NCBI GenBank assembly: GCA_910576335.1
Contig: CAJTIU010000016.1
Location: forward strand, 1-64,000
Direction: 5' to 3'
Origin: Lachnospiraceae bacterium
GTDB taxonomy: Bacteria; Bacillota; Clostridia; Lachnospirales; Lachnospiraceae
Length of the DNA: 64,000 nucleotides
Shown here: piece after piece, positions 24,048-31,515 of the stretch
How positions within the stretch are numbered: position 1 is the first letter of the stretch
Layout of the letters: each line of letters starts with the position of its first letter
The notes under the pieces: model-generated
Database searches by the model: none
Told to the model about the DNA's origin: nothing
Seen by the model: the letters and a program-made list of their open reading frames with translations, nothing else
Made by a program: the position numbers and the translations under genes

Positions 24048-25451
24048 ATGCATATATTTTTAGGAGTAGAAAATTTTGCAAAGATTGAGAGTGCTAAAGT
24101 CTGTATAAATAGCTATACTCTTCTGGTAGGACCGAATAATAGTGGGAAGACCTATTTCATGCAATTGGCACAGGGAGTGAATGAAAGACTTGCAAATCTG
24201 GTTGAGGAGGATGCCCTGCAGATTCTGCTGCATAAAGAAAACGCGCAGGCAGGATATATAAAATATACAATCTCACAACAGAATATTTTACAGTTTGTAT
24301 CATATTTAAATAAAAAGCTAGAGGAAAAAAAGGAACAGATTATAAGAGAAATATTTGGAAAAGAGATTCCTGTTGGAAAATTATATATTGATATTTTCCT
24401 TAATCAAAAGGAGAGTTACGGGATCTATCGGTTTAAAAATATAAATGCAGCAGTTAAAATGAAGGATTCTTTAGATGCATTTACAAAGAGGATAGTGGAA
24501 AAGGTTGCTCTTTTAGAAGGATCCCAGATCGGTGTCTTAACGCAGTATGATCCGGTGAGGGAGAAAGACAGCATCCGACTTGTTCATGCACGTTTCGAGA
24601 TGGACGAAGGCTTAATTAATTCAGTTTTGGAAAATATTTTGGGATATCAGAGCCTGTTTCTGCCGGCGTCACGGACGGGAATCATGCTGCTGTACCGAGA
24701 ATTTTTTGCGAATAAAGCGGATAGCATCATTTCTTATCAGATGATGGAGGAGCAGCTTATTGAAAATAAAAACAATTATGGTGAGTTTACACAGCCGGTT
24801 TATCAATTTTTGAGATTTTTACAGTTGTACTCTGAAAGAGAGGAACGAAAAAATTATTATAAAAACGAAATTGATTTCTTTGAAAAGAAGTTGATTGAGG
24901 GACATATTAGCACAAATAACTCTCATGGACTTTTATACGATTCAGAGGCAGACCATATAAGTGTTCCTATGTATATGGCATCTTCAATGATAAATGAGAT
25001 TGCACCTTTTGTGCTGGCATTGGCAGACAGTAAGGGATACAACCGTTTGATTATTGATGAAATCGAGGCAAGCCTGCATCCTAAAAAACAATTAGAGATT
25101 GTGAGATTTTTGAATCGCTTAAGTAACAAAGGCATAAAATTAATTTTAAGTACGCACAGTGATACCTTTGCCTCTAAAGTTAATAATCTGTTTATTTTAT
25201 CAACATATATAAGGCAGAATAAAGGGTGTGATCTTGTAAAGAAACTGGGGTTAGAAAAGGAAGACTTGATGGATCCGGACAAATTATATGTGTATGAATT
25301 TGTGAATCAATCTAATGGGCACAGTATTGTTAAAGAAATAGCAGGAGACGGCAGTACGGGTTTTCAGTTCGACTTATTTACAGATTCCGCCATGCATCTG
25401 TATAATGAAGCATTGGAAATAGGAGAACAATTACAGAATGATAAATCTTAA
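24048..25451 (+). CDS. AAA (OLD/ABC-like) ATPase of a two-gene cassette
   Basis: A 467-residue SMC/ABC-like ATPase. Walker A is GPNNSGKT (28-35), Walker B is RLIIDEIEASLHP (about 335-347), and the H-switch is in LSTHSDTF. A central insertion (about 60-300) of helices replaces the coiled coil, as in AAA_15/AAA_21 proteins used in antiphage systems such as Septu, PARIS and OLD-type systems. No TOPRIM domain follows. GGGAGGGGAC precedes the ATG. The gene and its partner are clearly more AT-rich than both flanks, which suggests transfer. It overlaps the next gene by 14 bp, indicating coupled translation. A defence role is inferred from architecture; no named system is claimed. Confidence 0.8.
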   Translation: MHIFLGVENFAKIESAKVCINSYTLLVGPNNSGKTYFMQLAQGVNERLANLVEEDALQILLHKENAQAGYIKYTISQQNILQFVSYLNKKLEEKKEQIIREIFGKEIPVGKLYIDIFLNQKESYGIYRFKNINAAVKMKDSLDAFTKRIVEKVALLEGSQIGVLTQYDPVREKDSIRLVHARFEMDEGLINSVLENILGYQSLFLPASRTGIMLLYREFFANKADSIISYQMMEEQLIENKNNYGEFTQPVYQFLRFLQLYSEREERKNYYKNEIDFFEKKLIEGHISTNNSHGLLYDSEADHISVPMYMASSMINEIAPFVLALADSKGYNRLIIDEIEASLHPKKQLEIVRFLNRLSNKGIKLILSTHSDTFASKVNNLFILSTYIRQNKGCDLVKKLGLEKEDLMDPDKLYVYEFVNQSNGHSIVKEIAGDGSTGFQFDLFTDSAMHLYNEALEIGEQLQNDKS

Positions 25452-26169
25452 TTTTAAAGAATACAATGAAAAGAAGTCCTATCAGAAGAATAGCCTATAT
25501 AAAATAAATAAGGATGCAGTTATTCCGTTTAAGGAAGTGCATAAGGATATTGGTAAGTGCGAAAGTGTTGATTTGATTTTTGACCTATGTCCAGGACAAT
25601 ATGGAATATTTGCCTACGAATACAGGAATCCCGTTACTTTAAAACAAGGGTGCAAAACAGCGGATATATTGGCATGTGCTGTGGATGAAAGTGAGAAGAA
25701 AATCAATACCTTTATTTTTGATGTAAAGAGCAATATCTCAGCATTTAGCGATAATTTGTTAAGGGACAATGCGCTATTGACAGTAATAAAAGAGGTGCGG
25801 GATTTTGTTGAGCAGATTCATGCGGAGATGTTACATAAGGATAGCTTTATACTATATTATAAGGATGATGGATTTGTTGAACATGAGAATATCGGGCTTA
25901 TTACTAAAAGCTTTGAAAAAGAAAAATTTATTGCTGCGGCTGATATGTTAGAAGCCTTGTTTGGAAATGATACTGTGAAGGTTCCAAGGTTATTGGAATT
26001 AAAACTTAGAAATAACCTTGGAGCATATAAAAATGAAGTAAAACGTATACGAGATTTTTCTGAGAAAGTTGTAATACTCCGTGGAAAAGCTTTTGATTTA
26101 TCGGTAATTTTTTTGGAAAAAGTATCCGAATCAGAGTATGCGGCAGCAATAAGGATTTCTTTGGCTTAA
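25438..26169 (+). CDS. partner of AAA ATPase, possible PD-(D/E)XK-like effector
   Basis: 243 residues, not recognised as a known family. Around residues 72-100 the pattern KTADILA (D76), a loop, then FIFDVKSNI (D95, K97) fits the D...(D/E)xK core of restriction-like nucleases, with K97 followed by a helix. An upstream acidic residue (E61 or D46) could complete the site. No membrane segment or signal is seen. It starts inside the last codons of the ATPase gene, behind GGAGAAC, so the two are translated together. Its low GC matches the ATPase. The likely role is an effector or sensor controlled by the ATPase. The nuclease reading is tentative. Confidence 0.6.
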   Translation: MINLNFKEYNEKKSYQKNSLYKINKDAVIPFKEVHKDIGKCESVDLIFDLCPGQYGIFAYEYRNPVTLKQGCKTADILACAVDESEKKINTFIFDVKSNISAFSDNLLRDNALLTVIKEVRDFVEQIHAEMLHKDSFILYYKDDGFVEHENIGLITKSFEKEKFIAAADMLEALFGNDTVKVPRLLELKLRNNLGAYKNEVKRIRDFSEKVVILRGKAFDLSVIFLEKVSESEYAAAIRISLA

Positions 26170-26450
26170 CATTCTATACTTGCCATAAACAATTCATAAA
26201 AATCATCTTCCCCTGCCAGCATCGGCGAATTCTCCCCGCCGCCGTTGGTGCTGCGCTTCATTGCGGCATGAAATTCTTCGCCTGCGCAGATTAAATCCAT
26301 TTCATAAATTTCGTACCCCATATCCCTGCATATGTTACAAAAGGCAGAGAGGGGTTCTTTTTCGTGACGGGTATTTAAAAATCTGTTACGTATATCCAGG
26401 GTGTGCAGTGCTTTGTGCTGTAATTCATCTAACATCGTAATGATATCCAT
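26166..26450 (-). CDS. small Nif11-like protein with Gly-rich core
   Basis: A 94-residue protein whose N-terminal 60 residues resemble a Nif11-type leader helix domain (LSAFCNICRDMGYEIYEMDL). A polar, glycine-rich tract (RSTNGGGENSPML) follows, then an acidic aromatic tail (EDDFYELFMASIEC). Nif11-like leaders occur on ribosomal peptide natural product precursors and also on non-RiPP proteins. No modification enzyme lies nearby. A good ribosome site (GGAGTG) and a separate promoter (26488-26516) support a real gene. It converges on the ATPase cassette, sharing 4 bp at the ends. The family call is from memory and weak; that it is expressed is more likely. Confidence 0.65.
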   Translation of the reverse strand: MDIITMLDELQHKALHTLDIRNRFLNTRHEKEPLSAFCNICRDMGYEIYEMDLICAGEEFHAAMKRSTNGGGENSPMLAGEDDFYELFMASIEC

Positions 26451-26487
26451 AATGTCTTCACTCCAAAGTTTTTATTTTCTGATATTA

Positions 26488-26516
26488 AGTATAACTGTTT
26501 AAGGCAATAATAGCAA
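26488..26516 (-). promoter_or_regulatory. promoter of the small Nif11-like gene
   Basis: Read on the minus strand, TTGCTA (26511-26516), a 17-bp spacer and TATACT (26488-26493) form a good sigma-A promoter about 35 bp before the start codon. Confidence 0.75.
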
Positions 26517-26519
26517 CCA

Positions 26520-26890
26520 AAGAATACGTCTCAAATATACTGAGTGTTAGATAATAGGTTACTGTTCGCTTTGCGTCTGCGGTTGGCGCGGTACTCACGG
26601 CAGATTTCATTGACCGTGAGTATTACTGATATCAGCGGAATCGTTAATATGAGTGGCTCTCAGGTTATGAATAGTGATGCTAATTGCTTGGTGGGATTAA
26701 CTGTTAAATTAGGTAACTATTGTACTAACTAGAACTGTATGGTTATTGTGTTGTGGGTAAGGGGGATCGGGAATTGCAGGAGACGATAGAAAGGCATATG
26801 GACAGACTTGAAATAGAAGGCTTCTAGAAATAATCGAAGTACTAAGCGTCAAAAGCATCGATGAATATTTGACATGCTCTCTCCATGAAT
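26520..26890. other. gene-free stretch with repeat motif and remnants
   Basis: This stretch has no supported gene. GGTTACTGTTCG at 26557-26568 resembles the GTTACTRTTCAC repeat motif found near broken genes. ACTCACGG/CCGTGAGT around 26600-26635 forms a dyad. A short frame ending in GDRELQETIERHMDRLEIEG near 26765-26828 looks protein-like and may be the tail of a lost gene. Confidence 0.4.
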
Positions 26891-26895
26891 ATCTA

Positions 26896-26946
26896 TTGAC
26901 ATTTTATAAACAATATGATATATTTAGACTAAGGCTATATAGTCCT
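26896..26946 (+). promoter_or_regulatory. promoter and operator of the M56/BlaI operon
   Basis: TTGACA (26896-26901), a 17-bp spacer and TATATT (26919-26924) form a strong promoter. AGGCTATATAGTCCT (26932-26946), a near-perfect palindrome, covers the start region and is the likely site of the BlaI-type repressor encoded downstream. A further hairpin (ACTGTGATG/CATTACAGT) lies in the leader at about 27010-27045. Confidence 0.65.
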
Positions 26947-27081
26947 AAAAATAAAAGGAAAATTTTGAATTGGAAGGAGGGAGAGAGAAGATATTCAAGC
27001 CTTTTATAGAAAAACTGTGATGTTTTTAATTAAGCATTACAGTTTTACTATAACTTTATGTTTTAATGTATAGGAGAAAAA

Positions 27082-27501
27082 ATGGAGAAAAAATACAAAA
27101 AAAGGGTATGTTTATGCATTAGTTTATTTATTATCTGCGTTTTAGTAGGATTTATGGCAGATAATCCTGTATCTGAAGGTTCTGATATTGAATATGGAAG
27201 CCTTAATACTGAACATAAAACTGATATGACTAAAAAAAAGGACTACCAAAAAGCTGATTTAGAAATGAGGTTACAAGATTCAATCCAGTCAATAGCCGAA
27301 GGAAGTAATCCTTTGGTCAGTATACATAATTTTGACGTAGAAGATCATTCAAAGACGGTGGTGACTGTAACATTATATACAGAGCCGGGCAATGTAATTT
27401 CAGAAGAATTGCAAACAACAATCGAAAATCTGATATTTGGAAGTTTTGATGGAATATTAAAAGACAATATTTCTATAGATGTTGAGTATACTGAAAAGTA
27501 A
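27082..27501 (+). CDS. small exported or membrane-anchored protein of the M56/BlaI operon
   Basis: 139 residues with one N-terminal hydrophobic segment after a basic start (about 8-27, RVCLCISLFIICVLVGFM), so it is membrane-anchored or secreted. The rest is soluble, with a predicted alpha/beta pattern (VSIHNFDVEDHSKTVVTVTL). No family is recognised. It is the first gene behind the operator-controlled promoter and ends 25 bp before the M56 protease gene, so its level should follow the protease and repressor. It could be the substrate, ligand or immunity-like partner of the sensor, which is speculation. Confidence 0.65.
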   Translation: MEKKYKKRVCLCISLFIICVLVGFMADNPVSEGSDIEYGSLNTEHKTDMTKKKDYQKADLEMRLQDSIQSIAEGSNPLVSIHNFDVEDHSKTVVTVTLYTEPGNVISEELQTTIENLIFGSFDGILKDNISIDVEYTEK

Positions 27502-27526
27502 AGCGGAGCGGGGAGGGGAGGGGGTT

Positions 27527-28873
27527 ATGAGAAACAGCATATTGTTTATGATGTCTTTATCAGGTTCCGTTGTTTTTATCCTTTATATATTTATATATCC
27601 AATTGCAAAAAGGTTTTTTACTGTAAAATGGCGGTATAATATTTTGAAACTGGCCTTGCTGTTTTTTTTGTTTCCGTTTCCGTGCTTTAAATATAAAATA
27701 AAGGAGTACATAACTGCTATTCCTTTGCCGGAGCTCACGTCGGATCTTCCAAAAAGGTATTATTATTCGGATTTGATTATACATTTAGAAGATGATTTCT
27801 ATGTATCACATAATATTGAAAAAAGAATTGTTTATCTTATTTTTGCAGGGTGTGTTGCTGCTATTATTTTATGCATACAGATCTATCAGTATTTTGAACT
27901 TAGAAGGATTCTAAATCAGTTAAGTGCTGAGAATAATGTTGAAACCCCGGAATATATTTCAGGGTATATTGCTGATCTGAAAGCGACTTTAAATATACAC
28001 ACAAAAGTATCACTTGTATTTTCGCCATACATAGAAGTTCCAAGTGTGATTGGTTTAGCAAGATCTGTTATTTATATACCTGAATCTTATCTTGCTAGAT
28101 TTTCATCAGAAAGTATTAAGATAATTATCATGCATGAAATGATTCATGTAAAGCATAGAGATTTGCGTGTTAAATTCCTCGCTCTTTTTGCAATTGCATT
28201 AAATTGGTTTAATCCATTGTGCTACTGTTTATTCTATGAAATTTGCAATATTAGTGAGATTTATTGTGATGAGGCGATGATACATAACAAAGAACAGGAT
28301 TTCATAAGCAGATATGGAAATTTGCTTATTAATATATCTGAAGAAGAAAGATCAAAAATGAAAAACAGATTTATATCAAGACTTGTGAACAATGGAGGGA
28401 GCATTTTGAAAAAGCGAATTTTGGAAATGAAGACAAAAAGAAAAAGAACTTTAAAAAAATTATCTGTTTTAGTTGGAATGCTTATTTGTACGGTGGGTAC
28501 ATCAACGGTTTTTGCTTATGATAACACTCCTCAGATGGAAATACATGGAGAGGGGTCTTTGGAAGATATTCAGCTAAATTCCTCCCAGTGGGCAGATTTT
28601 AATCCAGAAGGAACTTTAGAAGAACTGGAAGAGATACCTTTTGATAATTTTTTTACAGATGAAAATGGAAATATTTTTGAAACAGACGCTGGGATTTCAA
28701 AAGAAAAATCTGCCTGTATCCATAAGTATGTTTCTGGAACACTATCCAACCATACGATTATTGGAAAAAAATGTACAGTAGATGTTTATAAAGCAAAAAG
28801 ATGTAGTTTATGTAGAAATGTTATTCGAAAAGAACATTTATATACAATAACGTACGATATTTGTCCACATTAA
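27527..28873 (+). CDS. BlaR1-like M56 membrane metalloprotease
   Basis: The 448-residue protein has membrane helices near 5-25, 38-55, 100-120 and 213-235, with a later one near 310-330. The zinc protease motif HEMIH (203-207) is followed by E in YCDEA (249), as in BlaR1/MecR1 proteases. The C-terminal external part lacks the penicillin-binding domain. Its last 55 residues are rich in Cys and His (CIHKY, KKC, RCSLC, CPH), a probable metal or disulfide module. ATG at 27527 follows a GGGGAGGGGAGGGGG purine tract. It should sense an external signal and cleave the BlaI-type repressor encoded 150 bp downstream. The signal is unknown and need not be a beta-lactam. Confidence 0.88.
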   Translation: MRNSILFMMSLSGSVVFILYIFIYPIAKRFFTVKWRYNILKLALLFFLFPFPCFKYKIKEYITAIPLPELTSDLPKRYYYSDLIIHLEDDFYVSHNIEKRIVYLIFAGCVAAIILCIQIYQYFELRRILNQLSAENNVETPEYISGYIADLKATLNIHTKVSLVFSPYIEVPSVIGLARSVIYIPESYLARFSSESIKIIIMHEMIHVKHRDLRVKFLALFAIALNWFNPLCYCLFYEICNISEIYCDEAMIHNKEQDFISRYGNLLINISEEERSKMKNRFISRLVNNGGSILKKRILEMKTKRKRTLKKLSVLVGMLICTVGTSTVFAYDNTPQMEIHGEGSLEDIQLNSSQWADFNPEGTLEELEEIPFDNFFTDENGNIFETDAGISKEKSACIHKYVSGTLSNHTIIGKKCTVDVYKAKRCSLCRNVIRKEHLYTITYDICPH

Positions 28874-29020
28874 TTTTTGCATGGAAATATCAATTGCGCG
28901 CTACATTCTGACGGATTAAGTAATAAGATGAGTAATTCTTTACTGGTTGTAAGGGATATTAAGCATAGGTATATGGAAGTCGGTATAAACAGGTAAAAAT
29001 AATAAGGAGAGATCTATTAA

Positions 29021-29389
29021 ATGAAAAAAAAATATGGTTTAACTTATACAGAGATGGAAATCATGGAATTTTTATGGAGTCAAGAAAATGAAGTGCAATT
29101 TAAGGAGATCCTAATTTATGCGAATGAAAAACTTCATAAGGATTGGAAAAGGCAGACATTGAGCACTTATTTAAAAAATCTTCAGATGGCTGGTCTTGTG
29201 AAAGCGGTAGACAGTAAAAAAAATTATAGTTATTATGCAACATGCACGAAAGAAGAGCATATACATAATTGGACAAAAGAATTGGTAAAAAAATCCTATG
29301 GCAATTCGATTGAAAAATTTATGGTTGCATTTTCTGGGGGTAAAAAACTTGATAAGGAAGTTGCAGACCAGTTACGCAAGCTCTTGTAG
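29021..29389 (+). CDS. BlaI/MecI/CopY-family repressor
   Basis: A 122-residue repressor with an N-terminal winged helix (about 5-70, LTYTEMEIMEFLWSQ ... TLSTYLKNLQMAGLV) and a C-terminal dimerisation helix pair. Such repressors are cleaved or inactivated when the partner M56 protease is triggered. AAGGAGAG lies 11 nt before the ATG. The order here, small protein then protease then repressor, suggests autoregulation through the palindrome at 26932. No beta-lactamase or transporter gene follows, so the regulon lies elsewhere or is the operon itself. Confidence 0.92.
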   Translation: MKKKYGLTYTEMEIMEFLWSQENEVQFKEILIYANEKLHKDWKRQTLSTYLKNLQMAGLVKAVDSKKNYSYYATCTKEEHIHNWTKELVKKSYGNSIEKFMVAFSGGKKLDKEVADQLRKLL

Positions 29390-29447
29390 AATTATTACGC
29401 AAAGATGGAAACCTGACGAAAGGGGAAAGATTACGATTCATGGGTCA

Positions 29448-29576
29448 GGAATGCGCGTAAGCTGCGCATTCCATGAGAACATGATGCAGGAGTGAGGAGT
29501 AGTATTTGCGCAGCAAGACTTTAAATATCGTCCCGGATCGCTACTATGGGCGGCCTCCCAGTCTGTGAATAGTAAT
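29448..29576. repeat. hairpins and GTGAATAGTAAT motif after the repressor gene
   Basis: GGAATGCGC/GCGCATTCC (29448-29456 and 29464-29472) forms a perfect hairpin. GGGCGGCCTCCC near 29548 is a second dyad inside a CTACTAT/ATAGTAA pair, and GTGAATAGTAAT ends at 29576. This resembles the hairpin-plus-motif at 17125-17164. No gene is present in 29390-29588. Confidence 0.45.
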
Positions 29577-29588
29577 GGGGAAAGCGGA

Positions 29589-29896
29589 TTATTTTGCAGG
29601 CATATAAGTATCAAGGTATTCCAGGACTTTCCGCAAATATTGTGCATACATTTTACTGTCATTTTGTAATCCGTGTCCCGAATGCTTCATCTCGAAATAT
29701 TGATAGTCTATGCCATTATTTTCCAGAGCCTCCTTCAGTTTAAGGGAGGCTCTGAATGGCTGTACCCTATCCCACGAACCATATGCCACAACAGTAGGGA
29801 CTGAATTTTCATTTATCCACATTTCGGCGGAAATATTTTTCACTGACTCTAAAAGCGGAAATTTTTTTGATTGCTGGCACCGCGTGGAGCATTCTT
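29589..29896 (-). pseudogene. alpha/beta hydrolase, C-terminal fragment
   Basis: The minus-strand frame carries SVPTVVAYGSWDRVQPF and EMKHSGHGL, the acid (D) and histidine of an alpha/beta-hydrolase triad, and ends normally at 29589. The nucleophile elbow and whole N-terminal part are absent: an in-frame stop lies just upstream, and a REPIN-like repeat begins at 29921. A GTGAATAGTAAT repeat motif abuts the 3' side. The gene is therefore a remnant bounded by repeats and should be inactive. Confidence 0.75.
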
Positions 29897-29920
29897 ATCT
29901 GCTGGACAGGGAATTTGGGG

Positions 29921-30003
29921 AATTTGGGACGGGGCATTTTTGAAATTGCCCCGTCCCAAATTGAACTGGGGACGGGGTATTTTTAAAATTACCCCGTCCC
30001 CAA
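29921..30003. repeat. REPIN-like double palindrome, copy 2
   Basis: Two hairpins with GGGACGGGG/CCCCGTCCC arms. The right hairpin overlaps the 3' end of the minus-strand response regulator gene and supplies its last residues (LGTG) and its TAA stop. Confidence 0.9.
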
Positions 30004-31515
30004 CATCTTTGCCCTGTACTCAGTAGGGCTTAATCCGGTCAGTTTTTTAAAGGTGGAGGAGAAGTAGGCTGCATCATTGTATCCCACTAGATTTGCGGCC
30101 TCATAGGTCAGGATATCTGGCTTCAGGAGGTATTCTTTTGCTTTTTCTATCCGCGTGTTATTGATGTATTCGATGAGGGATTCCCCGCATGTTTTCTTAA
30201 AGGTCCGGCTCAGGTGTGAGGGGGAGATATGCAGATGCTCTGCGATGGTTTCCAGGGATAGAGGATCTGCCAGGTGGGAGTGGATGTATTTTGCGGTATT
30301 TTCTACCAGACTGTTTTGCATGGTGATGTTTCCGGCAGAGCGTTTCTGTGTATCTGCCATTAATTCCTGTATGGTATGCTCCAGAGAGAAGATGTCCGCG
30401 GCAGCATTGATGCCTGCGAGATATTCGCCGGAAGGAGGCTCGGCTTCACGCTTCATCAGAACTCTGCAGCAGATATAGTAGATCTGGGAACAGATATTTT
30501 TGGTGTCAGCCGAATTTACAAAGTTTGTCTTGAATTTTGTAAACATCTTATGAAGAATGGTGTTTGCTTCTTCGAACATCCAGCTGTGCAGGCTGTTTTC
30601 AAAATGAAAGAGGTCCATGGAGTTCTCGGCAGTCAGGTCGTAGTCGCTGCTTTCCGGTGTATCTTCAAACAGGGCAATATCCTTTTCTGAATAGAAATTC
30701 AGTGTCAGGGCATAGATGGCCTCTGATACTGCGTGGCAGAATTCCCCGGCACCTTTGTGATACTGGCTGATTCCCACGGACACCTGTCTGGAGTCCAGCA
30801 TTTGTGTAATGACAGAGATTTCCCGGCAGTTATCCAGAACCGCGTCAGGGACGTGGGAGGAAAACCCGTCTGCAAAATAGACCGTAATGATCAGATTATT
30901 ATAGCGGTAGCAGTAAGCACGTTTTTTTTCATTAATGATGATTTTCTTGAAGGACGCAAGATCATTTTCTAAGGGAACAAGCTGGAAGGCGGCAATGTAA
31001 TAGTGGCTGAGATTAATCTTAAGTTCTGCAAGCCGTTTCCCAAAGGCAGCGGTATAGGGAGAACAGGTCATCTCCAGTAGAAGCTGGTCCTTTAAAAATG
31101 CAATCTCTTCCTTTGCTATGGAGGAGTGCTTCCTGGAGGTTACAATCTGCTTCTGGGCAGACTGGATGGCCTCAATCAGATCTTTCTTGTTTGTCGGCTT
31201 TAAGATAAAAGCAGACACATTATACTTGATCGCAGTCTTTGCATATTCAAAATCTGCATAGCCGGTCAGCAGGATCACTTTCGTTTCCGGATAGTTTTCA
31301 TAAGCATATCTGGCCACCGCAAGTCCGTCCATCACAGGCATCTTGATGTCCGTGATGATAATATCTGTCGGGTGTTCTTTTATAAACTCAATTGCTTCAA
31401 GTCCGTTGGATGCAGTACCGGCAACCTGGCAATCCAGGGAATCCCAGTTGATAAAGCTGGAAATGCCTTTGCGTATGACAGCTTCATCATCAACAACTAA
31501 GAGCGTAAAGATCAT
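29989..31515 (-). CDS. YesN-type AraC response regulator
   Basis: A 508-residue regulator. The receiver domain (about 1-125) has D in IIITDIKMPVMDG, T in LLTGYADF and K in LKPTNKK. A middle region of about 270 residues links to a C-terminal AraC-type double helix-turn-helix (about 405-505, SLETIAEHLHISPSHLSRTF and YFSSTFKKLTGLSPTEYR). The final residues and the stop come from a REPIN-like repeat, so the true tail may differ. Its start overlaps the histidine kinase stop by 4 bp. It very likely activates the divergent sugar transporter operon beginning at 33588, and perhaps the GH65 cluster. Confidence 0.93.
   Translation of the reverse strand: MIFTLLVVDDEAVIRKGISSFINWDSLDCQVAGTASNGLEAIEFIKEHPTDIIITDIKMPVMDGLAVARYAYENYPETKVILLTGYADFEYAKTAIKYNVSAFILKPTNKKDLIEAIQSAQKQIVTSRKHSSIAKEEIAFLKDQLLLEMTCSPYTAAFGKRLAELKINLSHYYIAAFQLVPLENDLASFKKIIINEKKRAYCYRYNNLIITVYFADGFSSHVPDAVLDNCREISVITQMLDSRQVSVGISQYHKGAGEFCHAVSEAIYALTLNFYSEKDIALFEDTPESSDYDLTAENSMDLFHFENSLHSWMFEEANTILHKMFTKFKTNFVNSADTKNICSQIYYICCRVLMKREAEPPSGEYLAGINAAADIFSLEHTIQELMADTQKRSAGNITMQNSLVENTAKYIHSHLADPLSLETIAEHLHISPSHLSRTFKKTCGESLIEYINNTRIEKAKEYLLKPDILTYEAANLVGYNDAAYFSSTFKKLTGLSPTEYRAKMLGTG

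Noticed and set aside
26166-26450. Small gene as an antitoxin or immunity partner of the ATPase cassette
   Set aside because: It is convergent with its own promoter and has no antitoxin-like fold that I recognise.
26544-26732. 62-codon plus-strand frame
   Set aside because: No ribosome site, low-complexity content, and it crosses a repeat motif and a dyad.
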